Source: Patescibacteria group bacterium | GTDB taxonomy: Bacteria > Patescibacteriota > Microgenomatia > UBA1400 > MFAQ01 | NCBI GenBank assembly: GCA_018817845.1 | Contig: JAHITH010000067.1 | Location: 1 to 6,546 of the forward strand | Length of the DNA: 6,546 bases | Direction of reading: 5' to 3' | In this document: positions 1 to 5,210 of the stretch, in pieces | How positions within the stretch are numbered: the stretch's first letter is position 1 | How the letters are laid out: every line of letters starts with the position of its first letter | Program-made: the position numbers and the translations under genes | Notes under the pieces: generated by a model | What the model was told of the DNA's origin: nothing | Database searches by the model: none | Seen by the model: the letters and a program-made list of their open reading frames with translations, nothing else

Positions 1-198
1 CTAGCAATCATGGTAGTAGACTTTAAAGCTAGACCAAAAGTAGAGGGGTTATCTTGGTGGAGGAAAGTATTGTCTCCGTTTGAGTTTGTTTTATTACCGG
101 TAGTAGGTTTCTTCTTTGCCGCCATACCAGGAATTGACGCTCACACAAGATTAATGCTGGGCAAGTACTTAGAGTACAGGGTAACAGAGAAGGTCTAA
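1..198 (+). CDS. C-terminal end of a membrane protein, probably family 2 glycosyltransferase (5' truncated by window edge)
   Basis: The frame is open from base 1 and ends with TAA at 196-198, giving the last 65 residues of a protein whose start lies outside the window. Visible are a cytosolic stretch with the motif KARPKVEGLSWWRK, one strongly hydrophobic segment (about residues 29-45 of the fragment, FVLLPVVGFFFAAIPGI), and an amphipathic tail, DAHTRLMLGKYLEYRVTEKV. From memory, this arrangement (W-rich linker, last membrane helix, then a 'DAxTRLMxGKYLxxxVTEK' tail) closes membrane-anchored processive family 2 glycosyltransferases in candidate-phyla genomes. The catalytic GT-A domain is not in the window, so the assignment rests on the tail alone. 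The neighbouring genes for lipid-linked glycan synthesis agree with it. It converges on the ABC exporter gene with only 9 bases between the stop codons. It could instead be another polytopic envelope protein. Confidence 0.5.
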   Translation, partial: LAIMVVDFKARPKVEGLSWWRKVLSPFEFVLLPVVGFFFAAIPGIDAHTRLMLGKYLEYRVTEKV

Positions 199-207
199 GC
201 AATTTGG

Positions 208-1992
208 TTAAACAACAATATCCCATTTTTTTAGTTTACTGGGTTCGGTAGTTTGGAGTTGGTGTAGTTGGTAATACAACCCCTTTTTTGCAAGGAGTTC
301 TTGGTGGCTGCCCATTTCTGCTATCTCTTTTTTATCTAAAACAAGGATTTTGTCAGCTTTTTGGATGGTTGAAAGACGGTGGGCAATTATTATGGCAGTT
401 CTGCCCTTGATTAGCTTCCAGAGGGCGTCTTGTACAAGCTTTTCAGAGTGAGAATCTAGTGATGAAGTTGCCTCGTCTAGTATTAAGATTTTGGGATTTT
501 TTAAGATTGTACGAGCAATTGACAGGCGTTGTTGTTGACCACCAGATAACCTAACCCCTCTTTCTCCTATGATCGTATTTAGTTTTTTAGGGAGCTTGTC
601 TATGAACTCAAGGGCATTAGCTGTTTTGCAAGCTTGGCGCATTTGCCTGGTAGTGGCTGCAGGTAGGCCGTACTTTAAGTTTTCTGCCATGGTGGCATCG
701 AATAAGTAGCTGTCTTGGCTAACTAGGCCAATGTTTTGGCGTAAAAATTTTAAAGGCATGTCCCTTAAATCAAGACCGTCTATTTTTATGTGACCTTGAT
801 CTGGATCAAAAAACCTAACCATTAAATGAGCCATAGTAGACTTACCTACCCCAGATTTACCAACTAAAGCCAGGGTTTGACCGGACGGTACATTAAAACT
901 TATGTTTTCAAACACTTTCTGACCGGATTTGTCTGGATACTTAAACCAGATCTTGTCAAAAGAGACCCTGCCTTTTATTTTATCTGGAGTTATGGGTAAG
1001 TCTATGTTTTTAATATCTATTTTTTGGTCTAGTATTTTTAGGTAGTCTTTTACTCCAATTTTGGCAAATTTCATTTCCCAGAACACCCAAGACAAATTCC
1101 AAAGTGGCTCTCTGATCATTTGGATATACTGAACCATTAAGATTACAGTACCGATAGTAAAGTGACCAGTTAAGCCTAAGTAGAACGAGTAAGCAACTAT
1201 GGCTGTGGTCCAAACTTCTATTAACATGTCTGCTGCATTACTTTTGTTATGGATCTTTTCCATGTTGGTTCGCAGACCAATGAGTTTTTTTACCGTTTTG
1301 TAGAACTTATTTAGTTCCATTTTTTCGGCAGTGAAGGCCTTAACTAAACGGATGTTGGTTAGAACTTCCCAGAAGTGACTGTATTCTTTATCCCAGGTTT
1401 TTTGACTTTTCTTTTCTACTTTCTCTAGTTCCTTGAAATAAAGTCGACGGATCATGAAGAAGGGGACAAACATGCTAATAGAGGCGATGCCAATGGGCAA
1501 ATTGATTGAGGAAACAATGATGATAGAGATGATTGCGGTAACTACGTTTGGTAAAAAGTGCATACCAACGTTAGTAATAATGCTGGTAATGTTGCTGGTA
1601 CCACGAGAAAGCTTGTTCATGGTCTTGCCAGACTGGTTTTGATTGTAAAAACCAATTGAGAGATTAAGTAAGTGCTTGTAAGCCACTTCCCTTAAGTGAT
1701 GCAAGAGCTTGGTTTTTAATAGGTTGCTTGAGTACCAAGAAAGTCGATTGAGAATGGTACCAGAGATCCTTAATATTAAGGTTAGAATTATAAGAGAGAT
1801 GAAGGTGGGGTGTTCAAAAAAAAGAAAGTTGGTTTTTCCTTCAGTAATTAAATCGGTAAGAGAACGAATAATTAGTGGATATATCTGGTTGATGCCAGAC
1901 ATTAACAAGATAATTAGGGAAATACCAATTAGCTTACCCCAAAAGGGCTTGGCTAATAATATGATTCTTTTGGTGTTAGATGTTTTATTCAC
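208..1992 (-). CDS. ABC exporter half-transporter (fused membrane and ATPase domains, MsbA/multidrug type)
   Basis: The 594-residue protein has the usual length and order of a type IV ABC exporter that works as a dimer. An N-terminal membrane domain has helices at about 21-45, 62-85, 146-163, 164-184, 257-275 and 279-296, and the ATPase domain spans about 343-580. All nucleotide-binding motifs are intact: A-loop Tyr352, Walker A GKSGVGKST (378-386), Q-loop Gln426, signature LSGGQ (482-486), Walker B ILILDE with catalytic Glu507, D-loop SLD (511-513) and switch His538. It should therefore be an active ATP-driven exporter in the cytoplasmic membrane. The substrate cannot be read from sequence; lipid, lipid-linked glycan, drug or peptide are all possible, and the envelope-glycan context favours a lipid-linked substrate (inference). 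The start is GTG at 1992-1990. The next in-frame codon group upstream holds a TAA (2004-2002), so no longer form exists, and no Shine-Dalgarno is visible. It is transcribed opposite to the rest of the window. Its protein is rich in Ile, Lys, Asn and Thr, unlike the Val/Gly/Trp-rich neighbours, which fits its position on the other strand. No second half-transporter lies next to it, so a homodimer is the simplest reading. Confidence 0.96.
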   Translation of the reverse strand: MNKTSNTKRIILLAKPFWGKLIGISLIILLMSGINQIYPLIIRSLTDLITEGKTNFLFFEHPTFISLIILTLILRISGTILNRLSWYSSNLLKTKLLHHLREVAYKHLLNLSIGFYNQNQSGKTMNKLSRGTSNITSIITNVGMHFLPNVVTAIISIIIVSSINLPIGIASISMFVPFFMIRRLYFKELEKVEKKSQKTWDKEYSHFWEVLTNIRLVKAFTAEKMELNKFYKTVKKLIGLRTNMEKIHNKSNAADMLIEVWTTAIVAYSFYLGLTGHFTIGTVILMVQYIQMIREPLWNLSWVFWEMKFAKIGVKDYLKILDQKIDIKNIDLPITPDKIKGRVSFDKIWFKYPDKSGQKVFENISFNVPSGQTLALVGKSGVGKSTMAHLMVRFFDPDQGHIKIDGLDLRDMPLKFLRQNIGLVSQDSYLFDATMAENLKYGLPAATTRQMRQACKTANALEFIDKLPKKLNTIIGERGVRLSGGQQQRLSIARTILKNPKILILDEATSSLDSHSEKLVQDALWKLIKGRTAIIIAHRLSTIQKADKILVLDKKEIAEMGSHQELLAKKGLYYQLHQLQTTEPSKLKKWDIVV

Positions 1993-2000
1993 TAAGCTAC

Positions 2001-2009
2001 ATTAAACCA
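2001..2009 (-). promoter_or_regulatory. Candidate extended -10 promoter for the ABC exporter gene
   Basis: Read on the minus strand, these bases are TGGTTTAAT: a TG-n extension followed by TTTAAT, one mismatch from TATAAT. Only 8 bases separate the hexamer from the GTG start at 1992, so transcription would begin within a base or two of the start codon and give a leaderless or nearly leaderless message. This fits the missing ribosome binding site. No convincing -35 box is present; the palindromic repeat occupies that position. AT-rich bacterial DNA yields such hexamers by chance, so this is a moderate call. Confidence 0.35.
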
Positions 2010-2024
2010 TAACCGCATACAGTC

Positions 2025-2044
2025 ATTCCCGCGCAGGCGGGAAT
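2025..2044. repeat. Left perfect inverted repeat (8-4-8), matches the dRS3 pattern
   Basis: The arms ATTCCCGC (2025-2032) and GCGGGAAT (2037-2044) are exact reverse complements around a 4-base loop. The block also fits the ATTCCC-N8-GGGAAT pattern that I recall for the neisserial dRS3 repeat. The match to that pattern is direct; any shared origin is not shown. Neither side has a T-run, so it does not look like an intrinsic terminator. Confidence 0.8.
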
Positions 2045-2056
2045 CTATATAAATGG

Positions 2057-2077
2057 ATCCCGGATCAGGTCCGGGAT
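2057..2077. repeat. Right perfect inverted repeat (8-5-8)
   Basis: The arms ATCCCGGA (2057-2064) and TCCGGGAT (2070-2077) are exact reverse complements around the loop TCAGG. The hairpin is followed by GAC and a G-run rather than a T-run, so it is not a standard terminator in the plus direction. It belongs to the composite element and ends 17 bases before the candidate -10 box of the glycosyltransferase operon. Confidence 0.8.
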
Positions 2078-2091
2078 GACGGGGGAGATTT

Positions 2092-2100
2092 TGGTATGAT
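2092..2100 (+). promoter_or_regulatory. Candidate extended -10 promoter for the glycosyltransferase operon
   Basis: The bases TGGTATGAT form a TG-n extension plus TATGAT, one mismatch from TATAAT. Six bases separate the hexamer from the ATG at 2107, so the predicted transcript start falls on or next to the A of the start codon, a leaderless message. No -35 element is seen at the usual spacing, where the palindromic repeat sits instead, but extended -10 promoters often work without one. No Shine-Dalgarno is placed correctly: the G-run at 2081-2085 is about 20 bases away. Confidence 0.45.
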
Positions 2101-2106
2101 TAGGTT

Positions 2107-3423
2107 ATGAATTTGCTGACGGAAAGTTTGTGGGGGGATGAAGGGTTTTCGGCTTTGGCGGTGCAGAAGCCGTTTATAGAAATGCTTGGGGTAGTGATGC
2201 GGGATACGGCTCCGCCACTGTTTTACGCAGTAGGATACGCTTGGGGAAGGGTGTTTGGTTTTAGTGAGGTGTCACTTAGAAGTTTATCGTTAATATTAAT
2301 GTTGGGGGTAGGATTTTTTGCTGGTAAGACTATTTACGAGATTGGTAAAAACAAACTGGTGGCTGTTTTGGGAGGGTTGCTGGCTTTTTTAAGCCCATTT
2401 TTAATTCCGTTTGCTTTTGAATGGAGAATGTATGCCCTACTGGCGTTTACGATTACTGGTTCTGTTTATTTTTTTGTAACAAGAAAATGGACTGGCTATG
2501 TGATATTTACCCTGATGGCCCTTTATACTCATCATTTAGCTTTGTTTACATTGACTGGACAGGGACTATGGTTCTTGATAAATGATCTTGAATGGAAAAG
2601 TCCAAAAAAATGGATTGGGCAGTTAAAACCTTTTTGGTTGATAGTTCTTTTTTACTTGCCCTGGGTTTATCCTATGTATTTGCAGACTACTAGGGTACAG
2701 GGGAGTGGTTTTTGGTTAGCGGCACCTAGCCTTAAAGAGGTCTTAGACTTAATGTGGAGATTTATAACTGGGGGGGTAGTTGAAAGTAAAAGGCTGTGGG
2801 TGGGAGGAGGAGTATTGTTGTTATTGGTAGGTAAAGACTGGAAAAAGGTGGGCAAAAAGTGGCTGGAGTTGTTGGTGATATATGTTTTTCCGGTAGTATT
2901 GTCAGCAATAGTGTCTTACTTGGTGACGCCAATTTTTTATGATAGATATTTGTTGTCTGTGGTAGCTGGATTAGCGGTTCTAGTGGTGCTGGGAACTAAA
3001 GGAAAATTTAAGTGGTTATTGTTAACGATGGTTTTGTTTTATGGTTTGACAAGTTATGGACTTTTTATGAATCCTAAAAAAAGGCCTTTTAGACAAATGG
3101 CGGAACATGTTAAACAAGAGATTGGAGAGGATGATGTGTTAATTAACTATAATGGTGCGGCTCATCATTTGTGGGAAAGTAAATATTATGGAGTGCTGGC
3201 GCCGATTTATACACCTAGTGGTCCGCTACCATTATATGTGGGAACAGCACAGATGACCGAAGAGGATACGGTTGAAAGCATTGGCTATGTTAAAGGTAAG
3301 CTGGGAGTAATTGCCAGTGAGCCAATAGAAAATGTTGAGATAGAAGGATTTGAGTTAACGGAAAAAAAAGATTTCGATGGATTAACATTTAGCTGGTGGA
3401 TTAGAAATGTGGCAAAGAATTAA
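2107..3423 (+). CDS. GT-C membrane glycosyltransferase, GT39/ArnT-like, lacking the usual first helix
   Basis: The 438-residue polytopic protein has the pattern of GT-C enzymes that move sugars from polyprenyl-phosphate donors on the outer face of the membrane. The first periplasmic loop carries SLWGDE (7-12), whose Asp11-Glu12 matches the catalytic acidic motif, then RDTAPPLFY (32-40) and SEVSLRSLS (53-61). Further marks are EWRMYAL (105-111), His142-His143 and YDRYLLS (278-284). About nine hydrophobic segments occupy residues 58-320, and a soluble tail of about 117 residues follows (322-438). Relatives normally have a membrane helix just before the DE motif; here only about six residues precede it. 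An in-frame TAG at 2101-2103 rules out a longer start, so the protein is either naturally short or N-terminally truncated next to the palindromic repeat. It overlaps the next gene by 17 bases and is the first gene of the apparent operon. Donor and acceptor sugars cannot be read. Confidence 0.8.
   Translation: MNLLTESLWGDEGFSALAVQKPFIEMLGVVMRDTAPPLFYAVGYAWGRVFGFSEVSLRSLSLILMLGVGFFAGKTIYEIGKNKLVAVLGGLLAFLSPFLIPFAFEWRMYALLAFTITGSVYFFVTRKWTGYVIFTLMALYTHHLALFTLTGQGLWFLINDLEWKSPKKWIGQLKPFWLIVLFYLPWVYPMYLQTTRVQGSGFWLAAPSLKEVLDLMWRFITGGVVESKRLWVGGGVLLLLVGKDWKKVGKKWLELLVIYVFPVVLSAIVSYLVTPIFYDRYLLSVVAGLAVLVVLGTKGKFKWLLLTMVLFYGLTSYGLFMNPKKRPFRQMAEHVKQEIGEDDVLINYNGAAHHLWESKYYGVLAPIYTPSGPLPLYVGTAQMTEEDTVESIGYVKGKLGVIASEPIENVEIEGFELTEKKDFDGLTFSWWIRNVAKN
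3395..3400 (+). promoter_or_regulatory. Ribosome binding site of the second GT-C gene
   Basis: GGTGGA lies 6 bases before the ATG at 3407, inside the end of the preceding gene. It resembles a Shine-Dalgarno with one mismatch from GGAGGA and is the best-placed such site in the operon. It supports the ATG at 3407 and the 17-base overlap. Confidence 0.45.
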
Positions 3424-4876
3424 AAAATTTATAGAAAAAAACGAGGTATTGATTTTAATCTTATTGGTAGTGGTGATAATGAGAATACCTGGTTTATTTG
3501 AACCCAATCGATACGCCGATGAAGATATATATTTGGCATTGGGACAGGGCTTAAGGAAGGGGTTGGTATTTTATAGAGATATTCATGATAACAAGCCACC
3601 TCTTTTGTATTTAACAGCTGCGTTAGCTGGTAATGTAATGTGGTTTAGGTTTATATTGATGGCTTGGAACTTAGTTAATGTAGTTTTAATTTGGAAGTTG
3701 GCAGAAAAATTAATTAAGAGTAAGTTGGGAGTGGTATTGGTAACGGTTCTTTTTGCTGTGTTGTCTTCGATTCCTTTAATCGAAGGAAACATTGCAAATG
3801 GTGAAGTGTTTATGATTATGCCGACTGTGGCCGGAGTATTACTATTACTGCAGTTAGTAAAAAAGAAAAGCTATTGGAAGGGATATTTCTGGGTAGGAAT
3901 ATTGTTTTCTGTTTCATTTTTATTTAAAGTACCGGCTTTGTTTGAGTTATTGACGGTGATGTTTTGGCTATTTGTGTATAGGAGGAAGGTGTTTAATAAA
4001 AGAGTGTGGTTGGTGGTAATTGGTTTTTTGATACCAGTGTTGTTATCAATTGGGTATTACTGGGCAATGGGGGCGGGTGAGGCATATGTCAGATCGGCTT
4101 TGGGACAGAACATGGGTTATTTATCATCCTGGGAGGGTGAGAGTAAGCCGTTCTATGAATCGGGATTGTTTATTAGAGGAATGATCGTAATAATTTCTGT
4201 TGGGGTAATTTGGCTATTAAGGCAGAGGTTGGGAGTTGGCTTTGGTCTAGTAGCTTTGTGGTTTGTTGGGGCTTTATTTGGAGCTATGTTGTCTGGTAGG
4301 CCTTATCCACATTACTTAATTGAAATTGTGCCACCAGGGGTTTTGATGCTTGGAATGTTGATGTTTGAGAAGAAAAAGGAATACTGGGCAAAATTGATAA
4401 TAGGAATTGGACTGATAATCTTAACTTTTTGGGCAGTGGTAGCTTACAAGTTTTGGTATTACAAAAGTTTACCGTATTATGAGAATTTTATTAGTTATGC
4501 TATGGGGAAAAAGGGCGAAGAGGAATATCGACGGTTCTTTGGAGACGGAGTTATTAGAAACTACCAAGTGGCTGAGTATATCTTAGAAATGACAGATCTA
4601 GATGAAAAAATTTTTGTATGGGGAACGGAACCAGCTATTTATGTGTTAAGCAATAGATTACCAGTGGGTAAATATACCGTGGCTTATCATATTTTAGATT
4701 TTAACGCTAGTGAAGAAACGATTGACGCATTACTGAGAGAGAAACCACGGATAATTATAAAAATGGCAAATGAGAAAAGCGTGTTTGATCAATTAAACGG
4801 AATACTGGTAAGTAACTATGCTTTGGTAAAAGTGATTGACGAAGCTAATATTTATTTAAGATATGTCGATAGATAG
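3407..4876 (+). CDS. GT-C membrane glycosyltransferase, GT39/PMT-like
   Basis: The 489-residue protein has a complete GT-C layout. It has a short basic N-terminus, a first helix (about 13-30), then the periplasmic loop motif YADEDIYLALG (36-46, acidic Asp38-Glu39-Asp40) and RDIHDNKPPLLYL (57-69). Many further helices run to about 350, with GRPYPHY at 297-303, a motif I associate with bacterial Dol-P-mannosyltransferase-like proteins of the GT39/PMT-2 type. The soluble C-terminal part (about 352-489) contains FVWGTEPAIYVLSNRLP (403-419), also recurrent in this group. The expected role is transfer of a sugar from a polyprenyl-phosphate carrier to a glycan, lipid or protein outside the cytoplasmic membrane; the exact sugar and acceptor are unknown. 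The start at 3407 is supported by GGTGGA six bases upstream and by the complete first helix. It overlaps the preceding gene by 17 bases and the following one by 14, so translational coupling is likely. It is not a close copy of its neighbour: the shared parts are only the general acidic and PPL motifs. Confidence 0.87.
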   Translation: MWQRIKKFIEKNEVLILILLVVVIMRIPGLFEPNRYADEDIYLALGQGLRKGLVFYRDIHDNKPPLLYLTAALAGNVMWFRFILMAWNLVNVVLIWKLAEKLIKSKLGVVLVTVLFAVLSSIPLIEGNIANGEVFMIMPTVAGVLLLLQLVKKKSYWKGYFWVGILFSVSFLFKVPALFELLTVMFWLFVYRRKVFNKRVWLVVIGFLIPVLLSIGYYWAMGAGEAYVRSALGQNMGYLSSWEGESKPFYESGLFIRGMIVIISVGVIWLLRQRLGVGFGLVALWFVGALFGAMLSGRPYPHYLIEIVPPGVLMLGMLMFEKKKEYWAKLIIGIGLIILTFWAVVAYKFWYYKSLPYYENFISYAMGKKGEEEYRRFFGDGVIRNYQVAEYILEMTDLDEKIFVWGTEPAIYVLSNRLPVGKYTVAYHILDFNASEETIDALLREKPRIIIKMANEKSVFDQLNGILVSNYALVKVIDEANIYLRYVDR

Positions 4877-5207
4877 AGAAAAACAAAACAGTTGGCAGGG
4901 ATGGATTGTGGCTGGAGGGAATTTGGTGTTTTTGGCTTTGGGAGTTTTTATTTGGCTTTTTAAAAAGTTGCCGCCAGAAATGCCCTGGTTGTATTCTCTG
5001 CCTTGGGGTGAACAACAACTGGTTGGCAAGGTTTGGTTTGGGGCGGGACTGGGTGGGGTGTTGATAGTTTTGGGTGTGTGCGGATGGTTCTCTAAGATAC
5101 TATCTAAAGAAGATGTTAGGGCAGGTGTGTTACTTTCTAGAGGAGGATTTATGTTAGTTGTTATTTATTTACTTAGTTTTTTTCAGGTTTTACGACTAAT
5201 GATTTGA
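4863..5207 (+). CDS. Small three-helix membrane protein of unknown function
   Basis: The 114-residue protein has a charged N-terminus (SIDREKQ), helices at about 13-33, 56-76 and 87-111, and a conserved-looking loop, LPPEMPWLYSLPWGEQQL (36-53), between the first two. Similar loops of the form 'LPPxxPLxYSxPWGEEQL' are familiar to me from hypothetical proteins of candidate-phyla bacteria. I know no assigned function, and a distant relation to DUF1648-like proteins is only a guess. There is no enzyme motif. The ATG overlaps the end of the GT-C gene by 14 bases. The TGA stop lies 3 bases before the ATG of the GT4 enzyme in the same reading frame, so it is almost certainly co-translated with both. 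A role as a partner or assembly factor of the neighbouring transferases is inference from position. The intact helices, the proline/tryptophan-rich loop and the operon position support it as a real gene rather than a chance frame. Confidence 0.72.
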   Translation: MSIDREKQNSWQGWIVAGGNLVFLALGVFIWLFKKLPPEMPWLYSLPWGEQQLVGKVWFGAGLGGVLIVLGVCGWFSKILSKEDVRAGVLLSRGGFMLVVIYLLSFFQVLRLMI

Positions 5208-5210
5208 AAC

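Larger units (their letters stand above)
2022..2080. repeat. REP/MITE-like double palindrome
   Basis: This GC-rich 59-base block stands out from its AT-rich surroundings. It contains two perfect short inverted repeats in tandem, and its outer ends are also near-inverted: GTCATTCCCG at 2022-2031 against CGGGATGAC at 2072-2080, with one extra T in the left arm. It can therefore fold as two hairpins or as one long cruciform. Nested palindromes with ATTCCCGC...GCGGGAAT and GATCCCGGA...TCCGGGATGAC arms are, from memory, widespread dispersed repeats in bacteria. No coding frame crosses it, and no target-site duplication is obvious in the flanks. It lies between two divergent promoters. Confidence 0.75.

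Noticed and set aside
29..226. Short minus-strand frame overlapping the glycosyltransferase tail
   Set aside because: It lies opposite a fragment with a clear membrane helix and family-like tail, it overlaps the exporter stop, and no motif is visible.
199..240. A bidirectional terminator between the two converging genes
   Set aside because: Only 9 bases separate the stop codons. The nearby CCCA...TGGG pairing around a T-run (about 223-243) is too weak and lies inside the exporter coding sequence.
1010..1213. Short minus-strand frame within the exporter gene in another frame
   Set aside because: It lies fully inside the exporter membrane domain. No motif or start signal supports it.
1454..1642. 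Short Met-rich plus-strand frame opposite the exporter
   Set aside because: It is the complement of Ile/Asn/His codons in exporter helices; the repeated Met and Ile residues are a by-product of that composition.
1709..2005. A 98-codon open frame on the plus strand opposite the start of the ABC exporter
   Set aside because: It is antisense to a well-supported gene, has no recognisable domain and no credible start signal. Its basic, Arg/Ile-rich composition is what the complement of the membrane helices would give.
2025..2077. The hairpins as rho-independent terminators
   Set aside because: Neither hairpin is followed by a T-run on either strand, and they lie between divergently starting genes where no transcript needs to end.
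2667..2855. Short minus-strand frame inside the first GT-C gene
   Set aside because: Its Asn/Thr/Pro runs are the complement of Val/Gly-rich membrane sequence, and the sense gene is well supported.
3583..3792. Short minus-strand frame inside the second GT-C gene
   Set aside because: It is antisense to the conserved loop and helix region of a clear GT-C enzyme, with no support of its own.
5205..5207. TGA read as glycine (recoded genetic code), fusing the small protein to the GT4 enzyme
   Set aside because: None of the long conserved genes contains an internal TGA, and another gene ends in TGA at 6300-6302. A recoded genome would show TGA at glycine positions throughout.
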